Shown: in pieces, positions 1-58,989 of the stretch
Layout of the letters: each line of letters begins with the position of its first letter
How positions within the stretch are numbered: position 1 is the first letter of the stretch
Assembly (NCBI RefSeq): GCF_052324685.1
Contig: NC_135212.1
Coordinates: 5,967,278 to 6,031,277 of the forward strand
Source: Brachyhypopomus gauderio
Lineage: Eukaryota; Chordata; Actinopteri; Gymnotiformes; Hypopomidae
Direction of reading: 5' to 3'
Length of the DNA: 64,000 bases
Made by a program: the position numbers and the translations under genes
The notes under the pieces: model-generated
Database searches by the model: none
What the model saw: only the letters and a program-made list of their open reading frames with translations
Told to the model about the DNA's origin: nothing

Positions 1-297
1 ACGACCTGTCTCTTGCTGTGTCGGCTGTAAACCCAGATGTGAAATAAGATCTGTAATATCTGTCAAGACCAGAGAAATTTCTCATGTAGTAGACAGCAGA
101 GGCGTTGAGAAAATGCGCTCTTTTAACCGTCATTGGACGGTGAAAATGAGGGAACGGACGCTTTCATTGCAATATCGCCTCCTAGTGGTTACAAAGTGCT
201 GGTATTCACAAAACTTGGCGTTTCTATTAAGGGTTACAATTTGTGTTTTATTGTGGGGGATTTTTTAGGAAAACACTTTGCAAAAACACTTTAAAGA

Positions 298-383
<86 letters not shown>

Positions 384-390
384 TATATAT

Positions 391-424
<34 letters not shown>

Positions 425-739
425 CATACATATATATATATAATTCCTGCAGATTTTTCCAAGTCTTTGTGGGTTATGCCTTGTGTGCCGTCGCCTGTTG
501 ATGACGTCTGGGTAATGGCCGCTCTCGCCGTGTCGTGCAGCGTTTATCCATTTATCCGGTAAAGAAAAAATTACAAAAATCGTCAAATTGTTCATCGCTT
601 AGATATCGTCACTGAGGGAGAGAGAGAGAGAGAGAAAGAGACCGGGTAACTCCCAAAACGTCGAAAACCCTGTCTCCAAGACTCTGTGGTTTGAAAGGTG
701 ACCGAATGTGTTTTTAAAGCGTTCTCAGGATTGATTTGC
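1..739. other. Upstream flank of zc3h18
   Basis: No gene was recognised here. The stretch holds a (CA)n run at about 299-383 that passes directly into a (TA)n run to about 443, and a short GA tract near 617-638. The short open frames that cross the microsatellite are Thr-His or Tyr-Ile repeats and are not believable proteins. The sequence becomes CpG-richer towards 740, where the zc3h18 promoter and leader probably begin. Confidence 0.6.
299..443. repeat. (CA)n then (TA)n compound microsatellite
   Basis: About 85 bases of uninterrupted CA repeat are followed by about 60 bases of imperfect TA repeat. Both are simple sequence and should vary in length between individuals. Confidence 0.95.
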
Positions 740-1069
740 TTTAGTTTTGTCGGAGCGCTGTTGTTGTTGTCGAGTTCAGGCCGACCGGTTTGAGGCGAGC
801 GGGGCGTAAACGCTCCCGAAAGACGCTCCGCGGGGACTAACGCGCTTCAACGCTTTTATTTGTTTCTTTAAGTTCGTGTTCGTGCTCCCGTCCCGACTAT
901 GTCGATAATCTCGTCCGTAATGTCGCTCGGGCCTGCTGTCGCACCTCCTCATTGGCACACTAGGCTGGCTAAGCTGCGCTAGCCTACTAGCTAACGGCGG
1001 CTAGCTCGATAAATCGGTGTTTCGATGTTTCGTCCATCTCACGAGTCGCTTTGCCATTAGACCGAGCAG
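740..1069 (+). promoter_or_regulatory. zc3h18: Probable zc3h18 promoter and non-coding exon 1
   Basis: This stretch is clearly richer in CpG than its surroundings, with many CG dinucleotides between 780 and 1060, as expected of a housekeeping promoter. A good donor, GAGCAG followed by GTAACC, lies at 1069/1070. The first coding exon has a 3' splice acceptor 11 bases before its ATG (TTGCAG ending at 1769), so an upstream leader exon must exist. This is inferred from those two sites; the transcription start was not identified. Confidence 0.5.
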
Positions 1070-1780
1070 GTAACCTCATTCCAAATGATTGATACAATTG
1101 AATCTGTGTTGCAAAGTATGTGCATTATGTGAAGTTTCTGGATGCGGAGAGCTCGTTAGCTAGCCCATTAGCTAACACGCTAACTACTGGCTGTTCAACG
1201 GTAATGTTAAATCAGTATTTTTGCTTATGAATGTGAATATTAAATAGCTACCCCCCCCCCCCCCCACACACACAACACCAAATATTTAATAGTGTAAGTA
1301 AATACGCACGAACCATTAAATGTTTTATGTGCAAGTTGCAATACCGTTTCATCTTGGCTGGTGAACTTGATGTAAACATTTAGTTTATTTATCTTGCTTG
1401 TTCCCAATTAGCACGTCATTAAAGTTAATATATTTAACGTTGGAATGCGAGGATTATTTTCTGAACCTGTATTAACGCTTACTTTAAATATTACTATCGG
1501 GGTTCCTTGTACCATCTCCGCAGACCCACCTTTCAGCCCACTAAAATATTGGGAGACCAGTTAATATATTTAAACAAGGTGTCTGATTACATTTTTTATT
1601 TATTCATTTTACTAATTCTTTCAAGTTAGCCACTGAAGGTAGATTATGAATTGTAGGGCAAGACCTAATCTGTTTCCAGAAAACCAGCCCACAGTGTATT
1701 GAAGTCACACAGTAGAGTTGTAAAGTTTGTATTCCAAGCTAATTGGAATTTAAATAATATCAGTTGCAGATAGCGTGCTG

Positions 1781-28236
<26,456 letters not shown>

Positions 28237-30046
28237 AGAAGGAAAGAAAAGAATCAAGTGGAGACGGGGCGCGCCTTGGCCTCGCACGGGCTTCCGGGCC
28301 GCTCGCCACCCACGGACGCCCGGCGTCTTCCAGATGTGGACGAAAAACGGTCACTTGTCCTTTACAAGTTACAGGCTGTCTCGTATTTGTCCTCAGACGT
28401 GGAGACCACTGATACATTTCTGCCTGTTTCCCTTCAGAGAGAGGCTGTTTAAATTTTATACTGATGAGATATGGTAGTAGGGTGGGGTGTTCCTCCCCAC
28501 CTTTTTTGCAAGATGTCGGAAGCTTTACTGTAGTGTCTTGAAGCCGAGATTAAAGTATTCTTAGGTTCTGTCTCTGTGTTGCTCCATGCTTCCCCGTCCC
28601 GTCGTCTGGGTCGTTTTCTCCTTTTACAACCTCCATTGCTCTTGGATGAGGGGCTGGATGTTCCTCCGAGCTTTGGCCAGCCTGGGCAGCCTCTTCCATC
28701 ATTATGCTTTGCTGTGTCCAGTTCCATCTACACCAAGGGTCTCTATCTCCACTTCTCCATATTTAGCTTATTCTCATCGTGTTTATTTTCGTTGTGTACA
28801 AATAATGTAAACCAGATGACAAAAAAATAAAAACCTAAGCGTCTCTTAAAGTATCTGAATCTAGAGAACAAATAACGTGACGTGAAGTATTTGCTTTTAC
28901 AGGATCCACATTGATTTTTGTCCCCTAGCTCTTCACATTAAAAATGTGTTTTATTTTGTCTTCTTATTTCTAGTGGAGTGTGAGAGATTGTGATTGGGAC
29001 ACTCTGTGATGAGGAAGAATTTCGTCTCGCTTTTGTGAAAGAAAAAGCTTCTAAATAAAGTATTTTGATAAAGAGAATACGTTGATGTACAGTGTCTGTC
29101 GGTGTATGGAATCTGAGAAGAACGTGTGTAAAATGTTGGACATTCGTTCTTTCTTTGTTGTTAAAGAAAATGACCAGATATGCCTGTTGGGGAAAAAAAG
29201 AAAACCCCAGGACTGAAATTTTGCCTTTTGTCCCCTTTGTAATTTTCCAGAAAGATGTCTAGATGTTCTTGCGTGGCACTAATAGGCAAGAGTTCAGAAA
29301 TGCTTTTAAACTGAGCTGCTGCCAGACCTGTTTGTCAGTTTTGAACACTATTGAGAGGGTCGCTATGATGCAATGTTGTACAGTGCATGCCAGTTTCAGG
29401 AGCTATTATAAAAAAGAAGGCAGTTCTGGTGCAAACATATTCTTCCTAGTGTATGATATGGTTAGATTCAAGTTCTTTTCAGAGAGATGAGTCTTCCATC
29501 ATTATTTAAAGATGCCATGACTGCTTTTCATTCTTATTTCCTAATATGAACCTTAATGTGTGTGCTCTAAGATGGGGCAGGACCACTGGTTATGTAGTGC
29601 AGCCACATGTAGTGCAGTGCTGGGGGCACTGATTGTCTTGAGTTGCAGCCCCTTTGCTCTTATTTGCTTGTTTTTTGTGTGTGTTTTTTGTTTTTTTATT
29701 ATGTGTGAACATAAAAATATGGGTTTGCACAAGTAAAAAGCATTACCATCTTACACAGAGATACGCTCAGGTTATTCTAACAATTTTATAAGACATTTTT
29801 TCCTAAATGATTAATGTTTTGCCTCAGCAGAGTGGATGTAAATAATAATAATAATTTATTATATAAACTATGTAATGGTACAAGTACCAGCCTGAAAATG
29901 TCCTGAGTCCTGTGTTCTTGATTAGGACACAGCTGGCTCAACGCAGACAACAAAAGCAGAGAAGCTTATAATAGTAATAATAATCGTTTTATTTTTAAAT
30001 GCCTTTAAGGATACCCAAGGACACTGCATAAACACTGAGATTATGA
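28237..30046 (+). other. zc3h18 3' UTR and zc3h18-il17c intergenic region
   Basis: The zc3h18 3' UTR follows the TAA at 28234-28236. Candidate polyadenylation signals are AATAAA at 28826-28831 and at 29054-29059. The rest, to the left edge of the duplicated block at 30047, is AT-rich intergenic DNA with a TAA-repeat near 29839-29860. A fragment at about 29965-30035 (reading TTTATTTTTAAATGCC and ATACCCAAGGACACT) resembles a tail seen in fish repetitive elements. No further gene was seen. Confidence 0.65.
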
Positions 30047-30350
30047 TATCAAAACGTAGGTTAAATAAAACAAGATGTTAAAAAAACAAGATTAGATTAA
30101 ATTATAAGACAAATTAATTTGGATAAATTTTACATGTAGTTACAAGATATTTAATCAGGGACTAATAATGTCATAAAATTCCAATATGGTCTTGATTAAT
30201 TGCGGTTTCATTAACAATTATGCTGCACTTCTAATAAGCACGATTCCAGGCGCTGGTTATATCCTATCTAATATGCGCATCTCGAACAGGGAAGTATTTT
30301 TTCATTTCCATTTCCTCATAGATTTGGATTTTCCCGCGTGCGCTCAGTGG

Positions 30351-30360
30351 TGTATATATG
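30351..30360 (+). promoter_or_regulatory. il17c: Candidate TATA box, il17c copy 1
   Basis: TATATATG lies about 70 bases upstream of the il17c ATG at 30424, a spacing that allows a transcription start about 30 bases downstream and a 5' UTR of about 40 bases. The same site is present in copy 2 near 36457. This is inferred from position only. Confidence 0.45.
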
Positions 30361-30423
30361 TAAGATTTCTTAGACGTCTGAATCAGTGAACACTTGGATG
30401 TAAGCTATCAGATCAGATCAGAG

Positions 30424-31136
30424 ATGCGGGTGAGTTGCGTTCTGTTTATTCCTAGTACAGTTGAACTCCAGACACGGCTGGATATTAGCGCTCATTCATT
30501 TTCACGTTTATATTGTAGTATAAAGACCGTTGGTACGCTGACTGAATTAACTTTGTCATCATCTTCGTTTGCAGGCTTCTTGGCTACTGTTGTTACTTAT
30601 CTCGGCGAGCATCGTCGCTGCACGTAAACATAAAGGATGTTTCACTGAAGATGAACTGTCGTTGCGTGCACATAAGTTCTTGCACAGGTCGACCAGGAAC
30701 GCTGGATCAGGTCGGAGAGATGCTGCTACCGTCTCCTGCGCTGACTTCCAGCGTCAGGTATTCTCATCTGAACTGATGCATCGCTCGCTGTCGCCGTGGA
30801 GACTCAGGTAATGTTCTCAGTCCAACTTTTTGCTGCACCTGTCAACCTGTTGAGAATATTGTATGTGGATCTAACGACATCTTATCTCTGCTGTCTCTCT
30901 TTTTTAGGGAACATTCTGATTCGAATTTGATTCCTTCGTCGTACAACGTCGCCGAGTGCCTCTGCGAAGGATGCATCATTAACGGGACCGAGAATTATGA
31001 CTACAACTCCGCACCTGTAGTTCAAAACATGATGTTTTTGAAGAAGGTCACATGCCCATCAGACCCAAAGAAATACTCTTTGCAGATTGAATATAAAGAA
31101 ATTCCATTTGCGTGTACCTGCGTAGTACCTAAATAA
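30424..31136 (+). CDS. il17c: Interleukin-17C, copy 1
   Basis: The CDS joins 30424-30429, 30575-30807 and 30908-31136, giving 155 aa. Exon 1 encodes only Met-Arg before a GTGAGT donor; this is needed to give the hydrophobic start a methionine (MRASWLLLLLISASIVAA), a signal peptide probably cut near residue 18. The mature chain has the IL-17 hallmarks: HRSLSPWRLR at 71-80, AECLCEGC with C97, C99 and C102, C129, and the terminal CTC (C149, C151); C97-C149 and C102-C151 are the expected cystine-knot-like pairs. N105 is a possible glycosylation site. IL-17C is a secreted epithelial cytokine acting through IL-17RE/RA. The position next to zc3h18 matches ZC3H18-IL17C in human. The 3' UTR has several ATTTA motifs and AATAAA at 31589-31594. 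Differs from copy 2 at residues 70 (Met) and 155 (Lys). Confidence 0.9.
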
Positions 31137-31384
31137 TAACCTCTTGTAGAGGTTACGTTTTACACAGACAAAAATGTAGAGACATGTCTCATGTATGGTT
31201 GTGTTTGTTTTAAAATGCAAAAGCTGTTAGTTAGGTTTTCTAAATAACAACTATTTACTATGCTTATGTTTCATAAGCTGAAAAAACTACATGTTCCACA
31301 TGAATTTATTAGGCTATCCAAATGCAGTTGATTTTCCATAATACATAATTACTATTACTATTGTCGAATACACACTACGTTTTA

Positions 31385-31490
31385 TGTATAGAATAATTTA
31401 TTAATTATTTATTTAAGTTATTTCTTTGTTTTCCTTTTTCTTTTTTGAAAAATGACAAATATTGTCCATATATATATATTTATGTTATTT
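31385..31490 (+). promoter_or_regulatory. il17c: AU-rich element cluster in il17c 3' UTR (copy 1)
   Basis: Several ATTTA pentamers in AT-rich context (AATTTATTAATTATTTATTT and, further on, TATATTTATGTTATTTATAA) lie between the stop codon and the polyadenylation signal. Such elements commonly shorten cytokine mRNA half-life. The equivalent cluster is at about 37486-37591 in copy 2. Confidence 0.55.
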
Positions 31491-31594
31491 ATAATATTAA
31501 CCCAGTGAAGACATTGGGTTTCTCACTGGGTACTGTGAATGCATAACTGGTCCTTCGTGTTGTATGGTACAAACTGCATTCTTAAATTAATAAA

Positions 31595-31889
31595 GATATG
31601 TTTCTGAGATTTGATTCCACCCTTTTTGTGCACAGCAATGCAGAAATCCTGCGTTGAGTGCATCAAAAATATTACAATAACAATGATTTTTCTGTGAAGA
31701 ACAAAATATAAAATTAAAAGTATAAGATTTTGAGATAAACACATCTATATTATATTATTAACAATATAACGAATGCAAATTAAAAGTACGACTTTTAATT
31801 TGAATAGCATTTAGATCGTCGACTCTCCTACGGGAAGTATGTCGTTCAATATTTGCGACAATTACACACGCGACCAGTGTTGATAAAAA
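31595..31889 (+). promoter_or_regulatory. Compact il17c-tango6 intergenic region (promoter, copy 1)
   Basis: Only about 295 bases separate the il17c polyadenylation signal from the tango6 ATG at 31890, so the tango6 promoter must lie here or overlap the il17c 3' end. No TATA box in a plausible position was picked out. The same arrangement is at 37696-37990 in copy 2. Confidence 0.5.
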
Positions 31890-52611
<20,722 letters not shown>

Positions 52612-55196
52612 CAGAAGCTCCTCCTAGAGCTCTTTCACATTACAGCTCTCGCACCAAAACTCTCCCTAGTTCTCAATTCCGTAAAGAGATGCGTTGTACT
52701 TGTACTATTTCAATTGTTTCGTGACTAAAAATAAATAACTTGCATTTCGCCAAATTGTGCATCTCCAGCATAATCCCACTTTTAAAAAAGAAAAGGACTG
52801 CTCACACAGCCAATTTTCATATGCTCATATACACACATACAGAGTACACATACGCACTCGGTGTAATGAGCAGGTGGCCACTCTAAGACAAACTGCCTCG
52901 GCTCTCGTTTGAGAAAGCAGCACTCAGCTCTTTGTCGTGGGATACAGAGGTCAGGGAGCAGACTGTGGGATTTGGTTGCCTGTGCATACACGCGTCAGCA
53001 CTCTACTCACCGCTGGTGAAAGAACCCCTCGTTTGCTCTCCCCACGCTGCTACGTGGAGTAAAGGCAGGTCTGTGACATCACAGCACACTGGAAGACTAG
53101 ACAGGCCGATTCGTCCCTTCTGCTTTGGGAGGTCTGCTTAGTCCGCATGTTGTCGGAAGCATCCAGGACTGGATTCTCCATCCTTTCTGGGGTTTCTGGA
53201 ACTAATGGATGATGTGGGGAAAATGCCTTACTGAACTGTCCCTGAACACATCTGCTGTCTCTGAGGAAGTCTGAGGAACTGAAACGGTGGAATACTTACA
53301 ATAAAATATATATTTGTTTTGATTTCTTTGTCTCCACGTTTTAAAAGTAAATGTTCTGTAAGACACTCCCTTCCACACACACACACACACATGGACATAA
53401 TTGGGGGGGGGACATGTCTCCCCCACTTTTTCAAAAGCCAGTTTTGGTCCCCTGCAGTTTTTATGGTTAAAAACAAATATTTAAATAACGACAAATCAAG
53501 CGCTAGGACCATGCAGAAAACGACCGCTCCGAGTTCTCATGCTGAAACCCACCCCTAGTCAACGATTGACACCCCCCCCCCGCACCCTAGTTATCTCAAG
53601 CCATTTGTGTCCCCCCAACCTATGAAATCAAAATTTCGTCCATAACCACACACACACACCCCAATATTCCAATGTATGCCGAACGCGAGAGCTGTGCAGG
53701 TATTTTATCTCTCATCCTTTTTCACCATGATGAAATCATGTAGGAGTTAGAAAAAACATTTGTTTTCTTGTTTATTCATGTTAACTGTTTTGTATGAAAA
53801 AAGAGAAAAATGCTCTCAATTTTAAAAACAAATAGCATAAGCTACAATGCATGTAAAATGCATGATCAGAGAAGCTGTCCCTCTAGCTGGCTGATCAGAA
53901 AAGCTGTTAGACAGGCTGATGAGTGAAGCTGTCTCTCTGCTGTTCAGTTAGCTGATCAATGAAGCTGTCTCTCTGCTGTTTGATTAGCTCACTGGATCAG
54001 TTGCTGTTGTGTTCATTTACCAGGCGATGGCATTGTTGGCATCTCGGGTCTGATTTGAGCTCAGGTCTGCTGTTTCCCATTGCAGATATCATCCTGATAT
54101 AGTCCTGTATAGGTACAGACTCTGCATTGTTCCTTTGGTTGCAAGCCAAGGACATTCTCAGTGTGGGCCAGCTGTTACGGCAGTGCTTAGCATACAGCCA
54201 GAGACACCCTCCCCATCCCTTCCTCCACGTTCTCTTTTCGTTTCCATATCACCTCTCACTCTAGCCTCCCTGCTCCCCTCCCTGCTCCCCTCCCTGCTCT
54301 CCTCCCTGCTCCCCTCCCTGTTCCCCTCCCTGCTCCCCTCCCTGCTCTCCTCCCTGCTCCCCTCCCTGTTCCCCTCCCTGCTCCCCTCCCTGCTCTCCTC
54401 CCTGCTCCCCTCCCTGCTCCCCTCCCTGCTCTCCTCCCTGCTCCCCTCCCTGCTCTCCTCCCTGCTCCCCTCCCTGTTCCCCTCCCTGCTCTCCTCCCTG
54501 CTCTCCTCCCTGCTCCCCTCCCTGCTCCCCTCCCTGCTCTCCTCCCTGCTCCCCTCCCTGCTCCCCTCCCTGCTCCCCGCTCTGCTCTGCTCCCCTCCCC
54601 TCCCTGCTCCCCTCTCTGCTCTGCTCCCCTCCCCTCCCTGCTCCCCTCTCTGCTCTGCTCCCTGCTCTGCTCCCCTCCCTGCTCCCCTCCTCTCCTCATC
54701 ACTCAGATCCTGCTCTACTCTGTTGCACTGATATATATTTCTGCATTACATTACATTACATGCTAGCTGTGCTGTGCGGGCAGAAAGAAATAGAGTTGAT
54801 TTTTTTGAGCAAACAATTTAAAAGCAGTTAGTTTGTCTTAGACTAATGATGTAGTTTCACCTAGACAGGAATGTTTTGGGACGGAATATTTTAAGTAGTG
54901 TGTATTATGTCATGAATGCCACACAGTCCTGTGTGCCCTCTCTCCCTCTCTTTCTCTTTTCTGCTCTCTCGTTCTCTTCCTCTTTCTCTTCTCTACCTTT
55001 CTTGCCCTTTGTGTCTTTGTTATTCTTCCAGCTAATAAATCTTAACTCTGTCTTCCTTCACTTCACTCTATCTCTACCTTCTCATCAGCCCGTGTCAGAC
55101 GTGCAGGAGCTCTGTCTCCAGGGCTGCCGGGAGGTGCTGACGATAAATAAATAAGCCCATAAAGGATGCATTGAGAATGAGTAAGAGAGTGTGTCC

Positions 55197-55199
<3 letters not shown>
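52612..55199. other. tango6 3' UTR and tango6-has3 intergenic region
   Basis: The tango6 3' UTR runs to about 52750 (AATAAA at 52730-52735). The rest holds a candidate repetitive fragment at about 53400-53645 bounded by G and C runs (ACATGTCTCCCCC, GTCCCCCCAACCTATG), a 12-bp minisatellite at 54262-54700, a short TTACA repeat near 54744-54763 and a long pyrimidine-rich stretch at 54930-55088. No definite gene was seen. Confidence 0.6.
54262..54700 (+). repeat. 12-bp pyrimidine minisatellite
   Basis: The unit CTCCCTGCTCCC repeats about 27 times to 54585 with variants carrying TTCCC or CTCTC, and continues as a less regular array to about 54700. It is almost pure pyrimidine on the + strand. Because 12 is divisible by three, it yields long open frames that are not genes. 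Confidence 0.95.
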
Positions 55200-55227
<28 letters not shown>

Positions 55228-55894
55228 TGCGGGCGTGTTCAAGGAGAGAGGGTCTCCTCAAACAGTCCTGACTCTTGTGGTGGCCGGTTGCACTGCGGAG
55301 AGGTGAGAGAGAACAGGGACGAGAGCTCGGTGCGGACTGAGCGCGTGCGGACTGAGCCAGTGCAGGAGCCAGACTGGGGTGATTCAGCTCGGCTGTAGGC
55401 TGCGCTGTGGAGACATGCAGAGAGGAGAGGGGCTACCACTGCACCACAGCCCTGACTGAGGCAGAGAGGCAGAGAGACAGCACCCTCGCCAGGCGCACGC
55501 CCCCCAAACACGGGCCACGCTTGCCGCAGACATGCCCCGCTCCGGAACCGCCGGCCGGCTGAAGCTGCGACCCGCTCGGCCACCTTCGGAAAGGCTCGCA
55601 GCGGAACTGAGGGAGGCCTTCATGTCTGGGGACTGAGCGAGGGGAGAAGGGGGAGGAACCAGGGAGAAGGAGGAGGAACCAGGGAGAAGGAGGAGGAGGA
55701 GGGAACTGTATTTTTGGATGAGGGATCTCTTGAATTAAGAGCCGGTGGAATAAAGATGTAGTGTGAGCAGAACAAGAGGAGTGCTGTGCTGCAGTGGAGA
55801 GGAGTGGAGCGGACCGCCGGGCAGATACGCACGTGCACACAGACCCTGCAGGACTCCAGCAGAGAGGCCAACGTCACTGCCAGAGGGCTGAAAA
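55200..55894 (+). promoter_or_regulatory. has3: Probable has3 promoter and leader exon
   Basis: The has3 coding exon begins exactly at an acceptor (CTACTCAG then ATG at 58990), so a leader exon lies upstream. This stretch is CpG-richer than its neighbours and purine-rich, and ends at a good donor (CTGAAAAG followed by GTATGG at 55895). Vertebrate HAS3 genes have a non-coding first exon. The exact start is not known and the assignment is inferred. Confidence 0.45.
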
Positions 55895-55911
55895 GGTATG
55901 GAACCCATCAG

Positions 55912-56001
<90 letters not shown>

Positions 56002-56099
56002 TGACTGTTTTAATTTTTTTGCTCTTTTTGTTTTTGGAAGAAAGGGGGGTAGGGTGATACAATGTATTACATTTGCTTTAATAAATTTGACAGAAGTAT

Positions 56100-56139
<40 letters not shown>

Positions 56140-58989
56140 GTATGTGTGTATGAGGGAGAGAGCGAGAGAGAGGGATGAATGCCATGTTTAAAGATGGTTT
56201 TTAGGGAGTGTGGAGGCTGTGTAGTGCCAAGCTCACACAAACGGGCTTCTGTAAGCTTGTGTCCACAGAAATATAACAGGGAAGGAACTAAAAGTGCTTT
56301 GTGAAAATGTTTGATAGAAAGAGTCTGAGAGTTCATTCATGCTACTTGTAAAACTTGGTTTGCATGTGTGTTTTTTCTTTTTTTATCATATTACCATTGC
56401 TGTGTTTCCTGAGTGTCTTTTTCATACCCTAAGGCTGACTAAATAACTGCAGGAGCAGACAGCGACGTCTCTGAATTCTGTTTGAAGATGTGAAACCTCT
56501 CTAAGGAAAATGGTGTCTTTACTTCACCCATGTCAGCAAAGACAGACTGAACACGTGGGTGTGATGGCCTTAGGAGAAAAGTCTCCTGGGACTTTACGAG
56601 TCACTAAATTAGATGTTAACACCCAGACGGGCCCAGTTCATTAGCAGCCTTGCCCAGTGGGGGGCTGATGGTTTCAAAGGGCCAGGGGCCCCTTTGATCT
56701 CCTTATAGTTCTGTGGGGAAAGTCAGTGGATGGACTGTTATGCACTACCTTCCCATTACTCACTCGTGTGGTCACGCTCCTGCTAATACTATGTAGTACT
56801 ACTGTGTAATACTATGTAGATGATATTGTAGATCATCATTTTTTATCACTGTGTATTTTAAACTGGTCCGGTAGTTGAGCCCTTTATTGGATTTCTGGAA
56901 ATTGTATACAGTGCCTCCTAGTGGCAAGAACCACCATTCTCCATCAATCTTGTAATATTTAAAAAAGCATTTTTTTTAATGCCAGCAGTTTCCTACAGCA
57001 CTGGAAGAGGTTACAGCACTTTTGGGTTAATCTGTGAAACCCGAGTGACAAGATCATGGAAGAACATGAGATTTGAGATTTTTGAGCCTGAGTTTATTCA
57101 CCTGTATATCAAACATATTGATTCTCCAAGTCTGTATTCGTCTTAGTCTTGTACCATATCTCCATCTGCCCGAGAGAAGCTTCCAAACAGAGTACTGACG
57201 GAAAGCTTCAGCGCATTTTGGACCTACAGAGGTTCCTGCCACCAAACCTGTTTGGAGTACCAAGTGACCGTGCAGGCCACCCACGTGCTGCATGCTCTCC
57301 TCTGCCCAGCTCTTCTTCCTCACCTGACTCCTCCTCTCCATCACTCTTCCTCGTTCATGTTCCTTCCAGGGTGCCCTTTTCCACAGCTCCAGACCCTCCT
57401 GCTGCGGAGGAGTCCCAGCTGGAGATCACTAGCATGTAACATCTCTCCTCCCTCTGCTCAAGACACTGGAGCATGCAGGCTTCCACTTCACTGGACCACG
57501 ATTACCTTGTGTGCTTCTGAGACCCACCTGCCTTTGTGGGATCTGAGAACATTCGACCGTCCTTCGGTGAGGATCTCGTAGGAGACGCTTCCATGCGTTC
57601 CTTGAGGAGCTTCTGCAGGACACACACGCCCGTACGCAGGAGTGTCTTATCTCAGGTCTGCCTTTTCTCAGACACCATTAAAGCTGCAAATATCTGTCAG
57701 TTAAGTAAAGCACCATGGCCAGCTGTGAGCACGTGTTCTCCAGGTCCTCATGGTGCACTAACCCATCATGGCCAATCCGAGTAATTATTAATCCATTTGG
57801 ATAAAGGGGGGTTTTCCTGACACTTTCACCGCTAATGATGGGTTACTAGGATAATTGAGGCTAATAAGGCTTTAGTAGTGAGGTCACCGAATGAGAGATG
57901 AGATTAATTTAAATGTGAATTTGATTTATTTAGCACACTTCCATGACTGCACCACCCCAAGGCTGTGCAGAGTAACACAGAACAGTAATGATGTTCAACG
58001 AAGATAGAAGCTGGGAAGAGAAATATTCTTACGCCATGTTCTTACATCTCACTTGTAACAGATGGATCTCATCCTGTGTTCGCAAGGGTTACAGATGTCT
58101 TTGCTCTTCTGAGTGTGTGTTCTTATTTGGTGACTGTTGGGGAGTTTGACGTGAGCCCCCCCCCTCCAGTCTCTCCCCTGTAATTAGGGTCCAGCACGGC
58201 CCCTGTGGCCCCTGCCTGCTGTGTCTCTCACCCGGAGGCTCCATGCTTGGTAGCTGCTTCTCTGCGTCCGTCTCTGCTCGCCTTCTCACATGGATCTTCA
58301 AAGATGAGATGAAGGACAGGTGGAGACCCTGCTGTATGATGTCGGCTGGCCATTTGGCTCTGATAATGAAGGAAAAGAGAACTAATGTGGTCCTACAGAA
58401 TGGTTTTCCTGTACTGGTGTAGTAGTGGAGCGGGTGTCTGGTTTTTCAAAGCTAATCTCCTGTCTCTGGACAGAGCGGCAGTGGCACTGGTGATACGGGG
58501 GAAGTGAGCGAAACGGCTTTTTCTACAGTGGACAACAGGCGCTGGGGGAATAAAGAGGAGGTTTGTTCTCTGCTCAGGATGCCAAGGACCGGCAGCCAAG
58601 GCCCGCCTGGCCTTTAATTAAAGTCATTAACCTGAGCAACGGGGGGAAAGGGATCAGCTTGATCATTTTTTTTTTCCAAACGCATTCATTCAGAATTCAG
58701 GAAGGGGGCAATGCCCATGCTGTCCAGTCACACACGTCTCTGAACTGACAGACTGCGTGATCGTTCATTTAACCCGTTTTTGTTCAGCATAGATGCTCAG
58801 TACCAGAAACATCAGTTTCATTTCCTTTCTACACAGACAGTCAAACTGGGGACCATCATCATCATAATTTTTCAACCAATCTTGAACTTCATTTTCTTAT
58901 CTTTCTCTTTATCCTACCTGTGCGTCTGTGCGTTTATGTCCCTCTCCACCCACCTGTCTGTCTCTGTGTGTCTCTCCGTCTCTACTCAG
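55895..58989. other. has3: Probable has3 intron 1
   Basis: A (GT)n microsatellite occupies about 55914-56000 and a (TA)n run about 56102-56136. The remainder looks unique. Nothing was recognised as an exon, RNA gene or mobile element, although a GC-balanced stretch at about 57150-57620 has several short open frames on both strands without a recognisable product. Confidence 0.55.

Noticed and set aside
30569-30811. Treating the TTG before the il17c signal sequence as the start codon
   Set aside because: It lies before a CAG acceptor. A two-codon ATG exon with a GTGAGT donor upstream supplies the start in phase.
54135-54731. 198-codon Leu/Pro/Ser open frame and its antisense Arg/Gly frame
   Set aside because: Simple translation of a 12-bp tandem array; no start context or recognisable product.
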